Assembly: GCA_035516155.1 (NCBI GenBank)
Contig: DATJAP010000038.1
Coordinates: forward strand, 1-64,000
Reading direction: 5' to 3'
DNA: 64,000 bases
Source: JAJYKN01 sp035516155
Lineage (GTDB): Bacteria > Nitrospirota > UBA9217
The translations under genes were made by a program, and so were the position numbers. Shown one piece after another: positions 33,527 through 41,977 of the stretch (its first letter is position 1; every line of letters starts with the position of its first letter). The notes below the pieces were generated by a model. That model ran no database searches and was not told the origin of the DNA. It saw only the letters and a list, made by a program, of their open reading frames with translations.

Positions 33527-35065
33527 TTATTTTCCCAATATCGTGCCGAGCGCCTGCGCCACAGCCGGTGCGGACTCCACCTTGGCATGCATATGCTCGA
33601 TCAGGTTTGATACGGACACATGCATTATGCCGAAGGCCGAGTTCGGATAAAGGCCGATCACGAACACCAGCAGTACAAGCGGCAGCGCCGCGGCCACCTC
33701 ACGAAGGTTCATATCAGCAAGGTGTTCATTGTGCGGGTTGGTTATTTTGCCGAAGGCAACGCGCTGGTACAGCCAGAGCATGTACCCCGCGCCGAGGATG
33801 ATGCCGAGGCACGAGATCACGGCGTAAGGCTTGTAGTGCAGGAACGCGCCAAGCAGGATCGTGAACTCGCCGATAAAACCGTTTGTTCCCGGAAGGCCGA
33901 TCGACGAGAAGATGATGATCAGCAGAAACGCGGCATATACCGGAACTCGGGCCGCGATGCCACCGTAGTCCGCTATAAGCCTGGTATGCGTGCGTTCGTA
34001 GATTACGCCCACGGCAAGGAACAGCGCGCCCGTTGAAATACCGTGGTTCAGCATCTGGAGGATGCCACCTTCAAGCCCCTGACTGTTCAACGCGAAAATG
34101 CCGAGGGTGACGAATCCCATGTGGCTGACGCTTGAATAGGCTATGAGTTTTTTAAAGTCTGTCTGCGCAAAGGCCATATACGCCCCGTAGATGATGGCAA
34201 TAACGGACAAGGTCATGATGGCAGGCGTCCAGGCAATTGCCGCATCGGGGAAAAAGGGCAGCGAGAAACGGAGGAACCCGTAGGCCCCCATCTTGATAAG
34301 GATGCCGGCCAGAATGATGCTCCCGGCTGTCGGCGCCTCCACGTGGGCATCCGGCAGCCACGTGTGGAACGGGAACATGGGCACTTTGACCGCAAATGCC
34401 GCGAAGAAAGCGGCGAACGCTACCATCTGGAACGTGCGGCCGAATTTGTAATTCATGAGTGCCAGCACATCAAAGGTATGTCCCGCCGCGAAATACACGG
34501 CAATGATCGCAACCAGCATCAGCACGCTTCCCACGAGGGTGTACAGGAAGAACTTAATTGCCGCATAGAGCCGCTTCGGGCCGCCCCAGATGCCGATAAG
34601 GAGGTACATGGGAATGAGCATGGCTTCCCAGAAGATATAGAAAAGGAAGAGGTCCAACGATACAAACACGCCGATAATCGCGGCTTCCAGAAACAGCAGC
34701 GAGAGCATGAACTCTCTGACCCGGTCCTGAATGGCGGACCAAGACACCATAATAGATATTGTGGTAAGCAGCGCGGTCAGAACCACGAACAGGACGCTGA
34801 TCCCGTCGACGCCGAGGCGGTAGTTGATGTTCCAAGCCGCAATCCAGGGCATACTCTCACCGAACTGCATGTGAGGAATCGTTGCGTCGAAATTCAGGAG
34901 CAGCGGTATGCACAGGACAAGCTCGGCGACCGAAAAACCAAGCGCGATCCAGCGCGCCATGGATGCGTTCTTGATAAACAGAAGCAGGAACGCTCCGAGC
35001 ACGGGGAGGAAGATCATAAAGCTCAGCAATGGATACCCAAGCTGATCAGGTTTTAATTCGAGCAT
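33527..35065 (-). CDS. nuoM: NADH-quinone oxidoreductase subunit M
   Basis: Antiporter-like subunit, 512 residues and 14 membrane segments. Seen are LFLFYIFWEAMLIPMYLLIGIWGG with the key Glu, FHTWLPDAHVEAPTAGS, and FKKLIAYSSVSHMGFVTLG. Ten bases separate its stop from the nuoN start. The gap before nuoM holds a short-period repeat-like sequence. Confidence 0.96.
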   Translation of the reverse strand: MLELKPDQLGYPLLSFMIFLPVLGAFLLLFIKNASMARWIALGFSVAELVLCIPLLLNFDATIPHMQFGESMPWIAAWNINYRLGVDGISVLFVVLTALLTTISIMVSWSAIQDRVREFMLSLLFLEAAIIGVFVSLDLFLFYIFWEAMLIPMYLLIGIWGGPKRLYAAIKFFLYTLVGSVLMLVAIIAVYFAAGHTFDVLALMNYKFGRTFQMVAFAAFFAAFAVKVPMFPFHTWLPDAHVEAPTAGSIILAGILIKMGAYGFLRFSLPFFPDAAIAWTPAIMTLSVIAIIYGAYMAFAQTDFKKLIAYSSVSHMGFVTLGIFALNSQGLEGGILQMLNHGISTGALFLAVGVIYERTHTRLIADYGGIAARVPVYAAFLLIIIFSSIGLPGTNGFIGEFTILLGAFLHYKPYAVISCLGIILGAGYMLWLYQRVAFGKITNPHNEHLADMNLREVAAALPLVLLVFVIGLYPNSAFGIMHVSVSNLIEHMHAKVESAPAVAQALGTILGK

Positions 35066-35115
35066 TGAGAAGCTCCTTTGTTTGCTGTGAACTATGAACC
35101 GTTAACGCTGAGCTG

Positions 35116-37050
35116 CTAATTTATCAACAGATAATACAAGCCCGCCAGCACCACGAGGCCAAGCCCCATGGTGAAGGCATACTCCTGGATATAGCCAGTC
35201 TGCATCTTCCTGCCGCGCTCACTCGCCCGGCCGATGAGCTTCGCGATACCGTTCACCGCGCCGTCGACTATTTTGACATCGCCGATTGTATACAGGAATT
35301 TGGCCGTCTTATGAACAAAGCCGTTGACAAAAATGGCGTTGTAGATTTCGTCAACGTTGTATTTGTTCAGGAGGAGATTATAGATTCCTTTATACTTGTC
35401 CGCTATACGATCGGGCACCGACGTATTTTTTACATACAAAGAGTAAGCCAGACGGATACCCGCGATTGCAACGGCGACAGAGAATATCATTAGACTGAGT
35501 TCAAACCAGTGACTTTCCGTGGCAGCCGCATGCTCTGTATGGGGGAAAAGCGGGGCCAGAAAATCGCCGAACAGGTTCGCATGAGGTATGATGGCGCCAG
35601 GCATCCCGATCCAGCCTATGACAATCGAGAAGAATGCGAGGATCATGAGCGGCACCGTCATCACCTTCGGGGACTCGTGCACATGATGTTCGACATCATG
35701 AGCCATCCGTGACTTCCCATAAAAAGTAAGATAGATGAGCCGGAAGGAATAAAATGCCGTCATGAATGCTCCCGCGACGCCCAGCACCCAGAGCATCCGG
35801 CCAAGCGAGGAAGCGTTATAAGCGCTCCAGAGAATTTCGTCCTTGCTGAAGAAACCCGCAAAGGGGAAAATGCCGGCCAGCGCCAGCGAGCCGATGATGA
35901 ACACCCAATGGGTAATTTTGATCCTGGGTTTGAGCGCGCCCATCTTGCGCATGTCCTGCTCACCCGACAGCGCATGGATCACGCTGCCCGAAGCAAGGAA
36001 GAGGAGGCCCTTGAAGAAGGCATGCGTCGTGAGGTGGAAGATTCCTGCGGAGAAGGCGCCAACGCCCAGCCCCAGGAACATATAGCCCAGCTGGCTGATG
36101 GTGGAATAGGCGATGACGCGTTTGATGTCGTTCTGCACCAAGCCGATCGTTGCGGCGAAAACCGCGGTCAGTCCTCCGACGATCGCCACGGTGTTCATCG
36201 CGGTCTCGGACAGCGAGAAGATCGGCGCACAGCGCGCAACCATGAACACGCCTGCCGTGACCATGGTCGCGGCGTGGATCAGGGCACTGACCGGCGTCGG
36301 GCCTTCCATGGCATCGGGCAGCCAGACATACAGAGGAAGCTGGGCCGATTTACCGGTGGCGCCCAGGAATAGGAGAAGCGCGATCAGCGTAATAACGGAG
36401 ATATCGCCGCCGAAGAGGTGATAGCTTTGGTTCGTTACCGACGTCCCGACTGAAGCAAAGACCTCGGAAAAATCGAGCGTCCCGAAGGTCACGAATATGA
36501 GCAGGACGGCGAGCATGAACCCGAAGTCGCCTACGCGGTTCACCACGAAAGCCTTGACCCCGGCGTCGGCCGCCGATTTTTTCTCATACCAGAATCCAAT
36601 CAGGAGGTACGAGCAGAGGCCCACGCCTTCCCACCCCACAAACATAACCAGGAAATTATTGGCCATTACCAGGACGAGCATGAAGAACGTGAAGAGCGCC
36701 AGGTAGGAGAAAAACCGGGGATAGCCCTTGTCGCCGTGCATGTAGCCCACGGAATAAATGTGGATCAGCGAACTGAGCGTAGTCACCACGAGAAGCATGA
36801 CCGCGGTAAGCTGATCAATCTGAAAACCCATGTTTACCGAAAAGGTGCCGATAGAAATCCAGGAGTACAGGTTCTCGTTGATTTTCGCGCCGCCGAGCAC
36901 ATCGAAGAAGGCGGTGACCGCGAGCATGAAGGCGCCGATGACGCCCGCGATGGCGAAATAGGCGGCCTTTTCCTTCAGGTACTTCCCAAACAATCCTGCG
37001 ATCAGAAATCCGGCGAACGGCAGCAGCGGTATGAAAGCGTATTTGATCAT
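35116..37050 (-). CDS. nuoL: NADH-quinone oxidoreductase subunit L
   Basis: The largest antiporter-like subunit, 644 residues. It shows NFLVMFVGWEGVGLCSYLLIGFW, LPLYVWLPDAMEGPTPVSALIHAATMV, IKRVIAYSTISQLGYMFLG and the C-terminal segment after about 540 that forms the lateral helix along NuoM/NuoN. Length is standard (613 in E. coli). The gap upstream to nuoK contains an 18-bp inverted repeat. Confidence 0.96.
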   Translation of the reverse strand: MIKYAFIPLLPFAGFLIAGLFGKYLKEKAAYFAIAGVIGAFMLAVTAFFDVLGGAKINENLYSWISIGTFSVNMGFQIDQLTAVMLLVVTTLSSLIHIYSVGYMHGDKGYPRFFSYLALFTFFMLVLVMANNFLVMFVGWEGVGLCSYLLIGFWYEKKSAADAGVKAFVVNRVGDFGFMLAVLLIFVTFGTLDFSEVFASVGTSVTNQSYHLFGGDISVITLIALLLFLGATGKSAQLPLYVWLPDAMEGPTPVSALIHAATMVTAGVFMVARCAPIFSLSETAMNTVAIVGGLTAVFAATIGLVQNDIKRVIAYSTISQLGYMFLGLGVGAFSAGIFHLTTHAFFKGLLFLASGSVIHALSGEQDMRKMGALKPRIKITHWVFIIGSLALAGIFPFAGFFSKDEILWSAYNASSLGRMLWVLGVAGAFMTAFYSFRLIYLTFYGKSRMAHDVEHHVHESPKVMTVPLMILAFFSIVIGWIGMPGAIIPHANLFGDFLAPLFPHTEHAAATESHWFELSLMIFSVAVAIAGIRLAYSLYVKNTSVPDRIADKYKGIYNLLLNKYNVDEIYNAIFVNGFVHKTAKFLYTIGDVKIVDGAVNGIAKLIGRASERGRKMQTGYIQEYAFTMGLGLVVLAGLYYLLIN

Positions 37051-37091
37051 AAACTCTCCCGGTATTCGAGCCTATTGAATCAGTAGAGTGG

Positions 37092-37146
37092 TAGAGTTCG
37101 CTGAGTAAGGGGCATCGAGCCGTTGGGTCTAACTCTGTGAACTCTA
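37092..37146. repeat. imperfect inverted repeat in the nuoK-nuoL gap
   Basis: TAGAGTTCGCTGAGTAAG (37092-37109) pairs with CTAACTCTGTGAACTCTA (37129-37146) at 15 of 18 positions around 19 bases. In the nuo transcript this would form a stable hairpin 10 bases after the nuoK stop. Each arm has 9-base internal phasing, like the elements at 37473-37585. Confidence 0.7.
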
Positions 37147-37155
37147 TCGAATCCT

Positions 37156-37458
37156 TTAGCCCTTCATGATATTGAACTCATCCACATAAACGCTCCCGCG
37201 GTTGCGCGAGAGAAGGATGATGACTGCCAGCGCCACAGCGGCCTCGGCCGCGGCAACGGTGACGACGAATATAACGAAAATCTGGCCCGTAAGCGACTGC
37301 AGGTAATGTGAGAACGCCACGAAGTTGATGTTCGCCGCATTCAGCATTAGTTCAATGGACATCAGGATGATGAAAATATTGCGGCGGCTCAGAACGCCGA
37401 CGACGCCGATGGTGAACAGTGCCGCGCTCAGCATGATATACCAGGACAAGGGAATCAT
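37156..37458 (-). CDS. nuoK: NADH-quinone oxidoreductase subunit K
   Basis: A 100-residue membrane subunit with three helices, homologous to MrpC. Two conserved glutamates are seen, one in MSIELMLNAANINFVAFS and one in VTVAAAEAAVALAVI. ATG at 37458 behind GGAGG. Between nuoJ and nuoL, each gap holding structured repeats. Confidence 0.96.
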   Translation of the reverse strand: MIPLSWYIMLSAALFTIGVVGVLSRRNIFIILMSIELMLNAANINFVAFSHYLQSLTGQIFVIFVVTVAAAEAAVALAVIILLSRNRGSVYVDEFNIMKG

Positions 37459-37472
37459 AAAACCTCCAGGAT

Positions 37473-37585
37473 GAGTCGAGAGAATCTAAAGAGTTCATGA
37501 AGTCTGAAGAGTTATAGCCACATCCCCAGACAGGATCGACTCGATAAACTCTACAAACGCAACAAACTTCATCAGACTCTTGGGT
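37473..37585. repeat. two facing blocks of degenerate 9-bp repeats in the nuoJ-nuoK gap
   Basis: On the plus strand GAGTCGAGA GAATCTAAA GAGTTCATG AAGTCTGAA GAGTTATAG runs in a 9-base phase from 37473. From about 37536 to 37585 the same kind of unit appears on the opposite strand (GTTTGTAGA, GTTTATCGA and similar), so the two blocks face each other and can pair. No gene is present in this 129-base gap. Confidence 0.55.
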
Positions 37586-37587
37586 TT

Positions 37588-38094
37588 CTAATCATTCGCC
37601 TTTTTCTTCGCCAGCGTCACTGCCCCCACGAGTCCGACGAGCAGAATGATGGACGCGGCTTCGAAAGGCACCAGGTAATTCTGATAAAGCAATATGCCGA
37701 GCTCTCGGATGCCGCTGCTGGCAAGCCGCATGGTCTTTCCCTCCTCTGCCGGGAACGTACCCCGTGCAACCAAGAGCATCACCTCACCGGCGACCAACAG
37801 GCCGAAACAGATCATCCAGGGCCAGAAACGGTTCGCCCGGGCGGCGGCGCTTTCCCGGTCAACGTTCAGGAGCATCACGACAAAGAGATACAGGATCAGG
37901 ATTGCTCCGGCGTATACGATCAACTGTACTGCCGCAAGAAATTCCGCATTCAGAAGCACGAAGACGCCGGCGATGTGGAAGAACAGGAGCAGCATGAACA
38001 TCACGCTGTGCACAGGATTCCTGCGTGTGACCATGAGTACGGCAGACACCAGGATGACCGCGGCAAAATAGAGGAATATAAGCTTGTTTATCAT
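37588..38094 (-). CDS. nuoJ: NADH-quinone oxidoreductase subunit J
   Basis: A 168-residue membrane subunit of five helices, homologous to MrpA C-terminal part/ND6. Seen are NPVHSVMFMLLLFFHIAGVFVLL, the conserved VYAGAILILYLFVVMLL and, at the end, FEAASIILLVGLVGAVTLAKK. It starts one base after the nuoI stop. Confidence 0.95.
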   Translation of the reverse strand: MINKLIFLYFAAVILVSAVLMVTRRNPVHSVMFMLLLFFHIAGVFVLLNAEFLAAVQLIVYAGAILILYLFVVMLLNVDRESAAARANRFWPWMICFGLLVAGEVMLLVARGTFPAEEGKTMRLASSGIRELGILLYQNYLVPFEAASIILLVGLVGAVTLAKKKAND

Positions 38095-38095
38095 A

Positions 38096-38566
38096 TTACT
38101 TTTTTACCGCCTTCCCGCCCAGGTAGTGGTCGCCCACTGCGACAAGCCGATCCTTGGTATAGAACGCGTCTTTTCTTGAATAGCAGGCCAGTTCGAACTC
38201 GGGCGTCATAATGATTGCCGATACGGGGCATGCATCGATGCAGAAACCGCAGAACACGCAGCGGAGCAGGTCAAGCTCGTAGGAATTTACGACTTTATCG
38301 TGCTCCACCCCCTCGGAGGTCACCACCGTGATGGCTTTCGACGGGCAGACCGCTTCGCACAAGCCGCACCCGATGCAGCGCTCTTTCTGGCCTGAATCGT
38401 CGCGCCGCATGGCGTGCAGCCCGCGCGACCCGGGGATCGGTTTGCGCTTGAACGTCGGATACTGCCGTGTAATTGCCGGTTTCAGCATGGTCTTGAGTGT
38501 CAATGCCATGCCCTGGGCAATTTCGACCAGAAAGATCGTTTTGAGCAGCTTGTTCATTTTACTCAT
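38096..38566 (-). CDS. nuoI: NADH-quinone oxidoreductase subunit I
   Basis: Ferredoxin-like subunit carrying the two 4Fe-4S clusters N6a and N6b that pass electrons towards quinone. 156 residues from the ATG at 38566 (AGGAG nine bases upstream). Two full cluster motifs: CIGCGLCEAVCPSKAI and CVFCGFCIDACPVSAI. The N-terminal amphipathic helix (MNKLLKTIFLVEIAQGM) anchors it to NuoH. Confidence 0.96.
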   Translation of the reverse strand: MSKMNKLLKTIFLVEIAQGMALTLKTMLKPAITRQYPTFKRKPIPGSRGLHAMRRDDSGQKERCIGCGLCEAVCPSKAITVVTSEGVEHDKVVNSYELDLLRCVFCGFCIDACPVSAIIMTPEFELACYSRKDAFYTKDRLVAVGDHYLGGKAVKK

Positions 38567-38609
38567 CGTTTTATACTCCTGACCCCGAACGCTGATTTCC
38601 GAACTTGTT

Positions 38610-39695
38610 TTACAACCATCCAATCTGTTTCATGCCCGCTGCAACCAGCAACGTGACCAGCGAAAGGGGCAGCATGATCTTCCACGATATCCCCATGAGC
38701 TGGTCGTACCGGTACCGCGGAAGTGTGGCGCGCAGCCACATGTAGAAGAAGATAAAGAAATACAGCTTTCCCAGCAGCCAGATCGTCGGCGGGATGGCCG
38801 CGAGTATCTTATTGATAAATGCGATCAGGGCGACATGCCCAAGGGTATGCGGTAGAATCTGGACCGGAAGCCAGCCGCCCAGGAACAGGATTGAAACGAG
38901 AAGGGAAACCACGATCATGTTCATGTATTCGGCCATGTAGAAGATACCGAAGCGAATGCCGCTGTACTCGGTGAAGTACCCCGCCACCAGTTCGCTCTCC
39001 GCTTCCGGCAGGTCAAAGGGCACGCGGTTCGTCTCGGCGATACCCGACATGAGGTAGAGGTAGAAGGCCACCGGCCCGACAGGCAGTGCAACAATGAACC
39101 ACCGGTGAGTTTGGGCGTTCACGATGTCGGACAAATTGAGTGACCCCGCCATGAGCACCACGGTGAGAACCGCAAATGCCATCGGAATCTCGTAGCTGAT
39201 CATCTGGGCGGCTGAACGAAATCCGCCCATGAGCGAGTATTTATTGTTCGAAGCCCAGCCTGCCATGATCACGCCGTAGGTTCCCACGCTCGAGAAGGCA
39301 AGGATGAAGAGCACGCCGACGTTCAGGTTGGACACCCAGAGCGGAACCTTGTTCGACAGAAGTCCGAAGAAGTTGGTGGGCGGACCAAACGGAATCACCA
39401 CCATGGCGCCGAAGGCCATCACGAGCAGGATCAAGGGAGCTATTCTGAACACCCACTTGTCGGCTTTCGCGGGAATGATATCCTCTTTCATCAGGAATTT
39501 GACCGCGTCGGCGATCGGCTGAAGAACCCCATGCCAGCCGGTGCGCATCGGCCCCAGACGCCCCTGCATGTGCGCGAGCACCTTGCGCTCCATGAGCTGC
39601 AAGTACATGGCGTTGGCCAGGATAAATGCCAGCAGTATGACAGCGGGGATGCCTATCGCAAGGAGAATGTGAAGTACTTGGTTCGTTCCGGGCAT
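38610..39695 (-). CDS. nuoH: NADH-quinone oxidoreductase subunit H
   Basis: Membrane subunit that with NuoB, C and D forms the quinone site. 361 residues, eight helices; conserved MERKVLAHMQGRLGPMRTGWHG, FDLPEAESELVAGYFTEYSG and the ending region FYMWLRATLPRYRYDQLMGISWK are all there. Nine bases after nuoG. Confidence 0.97.
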   Translation of the reverse strand: MPGTNQVLHILLAIGIPAVILLAFILANAMYLQLMERKVLAHMQGRLGPMRTGWHGVLQPIADAVKFLMKEDIIPAKADKWVFRIAPLILLVMAFGAMVVIPFGPPTNFFGLLSNKVPLWVSNLNVGVLFILAFSSVGTYGVIMAGWASNNKYSLMGGFRSAAQMISYEIPMAFAVLTVVLMAGSLNLSDIVNAQTHRWFIVALPVGPVAFYLYLMSGIAETNRVPFDLPEAESELVAGYFTEYSGIRFGIFYMAEYMNMIVVSLLVSILFLGGWLPVQILPHTLGHVALIAFINKILAAIPPTIWLLGKLYFFIFFYMWLRATLPRYRYDQLMGISWKIMLPLSLVTLLVAAGMKQIGWL

Positions 39696-39704
39696 TTTCT
39701 GCTC

Positions 39705-41825
39705 CTACACTTCGATCTTGTAATGTCTAATCGTTCCGATTTCGTGAGAACGTGTGATGCTGACCCCCGAGGAAAAGAGCAGCCGCTCCGCCGTGATTAC
39801 TTCCTGCTTCATGATGGTATCCGATGCAAGCGAGAGGTCCTCTGACGAACCGGCAAGCGGCGACTTTTCGCGCGCCCAGCAAGCACCAACGGCGAGATCG
39901 GCGTAAGACGGGACGACGGACCGGATCTCCTTCAGGATGTCCCGGTCGGAGCCGTAGTTCAGGGAGCCGCCCATCCTGTTCGCGACTTCCTGGATGATCT
40001 CCCAGTCCAGGCGCGATTCCCCGACGGGTTCTTCCGCCTTGTTCAACTGCTGGAGCCTGCGCTCAACGTTGGTGAAGGTCCCGGACTTCTCCGCCGAACT
40101 GGCGGCCGGCAGCACGACATGGGCGAGCTTCGCGGTCTCGGTCATAAAGATGTCCTGGACCACGAGGAACTCGAGCTTCTCGAGGGTTTGCTTTAGGCCC
40201 TGATCACTTCCCACGGGATCATCTCCCATGATATAGAGAGAGGCAAGCGTGCCGGTCTTGATCGCGTTGAGCATTTCGACGGCGTTCATACCCGGTTTCT
40301 CCGTTTTCCGGTAACCGGGAAGATAACCGGAAATGATACCCATATCAAGCGATCCCTGATAATTGCTCCTTCGCACCAGGGGATAGAAAGTAACATTTTG
40401 GAGCTTTCCGGCCAGATCCCTGATCCTCTGGAGATCCTTGTCCGAAAGCTGCGCAGGCACAATGATCGCCACGTTCTTTGCTCCCTTGAGAAGCTCCGCT
40501 GCCTTTCCTGCTTCATTTCCGGCCGGTGCTAAGAGTGCCGAAAGCAGCTCATCGAGTGCCTTATCCATGCTCATGGGAAGTACGACTGTCGCGATCTTAT
40601 TGAACTTGTTGTACTCATCGTTCACGAGAATCAGTTTCCGATCTTTCTTGTTGACGGCACGGACAATCTCGATGCCCGTAAGCGGGTTGATCTCGCCCAC
40701 GTTCCGGTCGAGCACGAGCACAACTTCATGTTCAATAATCCTGTTCAGCTCCCCGGAAAAGAAGGCCGTATTAAGACCTTTCGGCGTTTTGAGCCTGGCC
40801 AGCATGTCCACGTTGCCGGTCCCCACGACGTCGCGCAGGAATTTTTGGAACACATAGCTGTCCTCGTTCGTGGTCCTGACCGATCCCAAACCTCCTATAC
40901 TGTCAGCGCCGCTCTTGCCCTTGATCACGTTGAGATTGGTCGCAATGACCGACAGCGCCTCTTCCCAGGTGCAGTCCACGAGGTCCCCTCCCACGCGCAT
41001 CTTCGGCGTGGTGAGACGATCGGCATGATGTATGGCGTCCCAGCCAAACCTGCCCTTGGTGCAGAGATAATTGTTTTTTGCGGGGCCGACCCGCATGATT
41101 TTGCCGTCACGGGTCTCATAGGACACATTGCAGCCACAACCGCAGTAATTGCAGACCGACGAGGCCGCTTCGAGATTCCATGACCGGGCCTTGTACTTGA
41201 ACTGGCGCGTGGTGAGCGCGCCCACCGGGCAGATTTCCACGCATTCGCCGCAGAACTCGCAGTCCAGGGGCCGGTCGAAATCAGTACTGATCCGTGCCCG
41301 CGTTCCACGCCGCGTGAAGGCCCATTCGCCCACGGCATTCTGTTCGTCGCAGATTCGGACGCATTTTCCGCAGAGAATGCACCGGCTGATGTTGCGCTCG
41401 ATGATCGCGCTTTCATAATCCGGCGGGAGGTAGCCCTTCTCTGCATCGAACCTGCTCGGACCCAGCCCGTACTCGTGCACGAGGTCCTGGAGGGAACACT
41501 CGCCCGCCTTGTCGCAGACCGGGCAGTCGAGGGGATGCTTGATCAGCAGCAGTTCGAGCACCATCCTCCGCGCCTCGATGAGCGAGGGCGTCGAGGTCTT
41601 TACGACCATGTTGTCCGTTGCCGGCGTCGTGCAGGAAGGCGTGAACTTGCGGGGTGTGCCCTCCACTTCGACGAGGCAAATCCTGCACGCGCCGAAGGGA
41701 TGAAGCTTATTGTCGTGACACAGCGTCGGGACCCGCGATCCCGCGGCATTCGCCGCCTCGAGAATCGTCGCTCCAAGAGGCACCTCGACTTTTTTTCCGT
41801 CAACTGTAACCGTTATCTTCTGCAT
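39705..41825 (-). CDS. nuoG: NADH-quinone oxidoreductase subunit G (short NuoG / FdhA-like)
   Basis: 706 residues. The N-terminal iron-sulfur part has a 2Fe-2S domain (FGACRICLVEVEG), the His-Cys3 cluster (HPLDCPVCDKAGEC) and two 4Fe-4S motifs (CILCGKCVRICDE and CEFCGECVEICPVGAL). A further 4Fe-4S site (CNYCGCGCNV, about 230) opens the molybdopterin-oxidoreductase fold, which continues to residue 690. No molybdopterin-type active-site Cys or Sec is evident, in keeping with NuoG. There is no FeFe-hydrogenase H-cluster domain, which matters because the neighbours look hydrogenase-like. It is shorter than E. coli NuoG (about 908). Start ATG at 41825. Confidence 0.9.
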   Translation of the reverse strand: MQKITVTVDGKKVEVPLGATILEAANAAGSRVPTLCHDNKLHPFGACRICLVEVEGTPRKFTPSCTTPATDNMVVKTSTPSLIEARRMVLELLLIKHPLDCPVCDKAGECSLQDLVHEYGLGPSRFDAEKGYLPPDYESAIIERNISRCILCGKCVRICDEQNAVGEWAFTRRGTRARISTDFDRPLDCEFCGECVEICPVGALTTRQFKYKARSWNLEAASSVCNYCGCGCNVSYETRDGKIMRVGPAKNNYLCTKGRFGWDAIHHADRLTTPKMRVGGDLVDCTWEEALSVIATNLNVIKGKSGADSIGGLGSVRTTNEDSYVFQKFLRDVVGTGNVDMLARLKTPKGLNTAFFSGELNRIIEHEVVLVLDRNVGEINPLTGIEIVRAVNKKDRKLILVNDEYNKFNKIATVVLPMSMDKALDELLSALLAPAGNEAGKAAELLKGAKNVAIIVPAQLSDKDLQRIRDLAGKLQNVTFYPLVRRSNYQGSLDMGIISGYLPGYRKTEKPGMNAVEMLNAIKTGTLASLYIMGDDPVGSDQGLKQTLEKLEFLVVQDIFMTETAKLAHVVLPAASSAEKSGTFTNVERRLQQLNKAEEPVGESRLDWEIIQEVANRMGGSLNYGSDRDILKEIRSVVPSYADLAVGACWAREKSPLAGSSEDLSLASDTIMKQEVITAERLLFSSGVSITRSHEIGTIRHYKIEV

Positions 41826-41977
41826 AGATTTCTACCTTTTTTGATATATATGAAACCACGGTTCTTGACTTCGCCAGGACTTACCGTGAAACGCGGTTTC
41901 GAATCTTAGACCTGACATTAGTTTCACTGTGCGTCCCCCCGTCTGTGCGGGGCCTGCTGTTCCCAATCGTTCAAAAA

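Noticed and set aside
39705..41825. NuoG as an FeFe-hydrogenase or formate dehydrogenase catalytic subunit
   Set aside because: No H-cluster motifs and no active-site Cys/Sec of formate dehydrogenase; a full set of nuo partners surrounds it.
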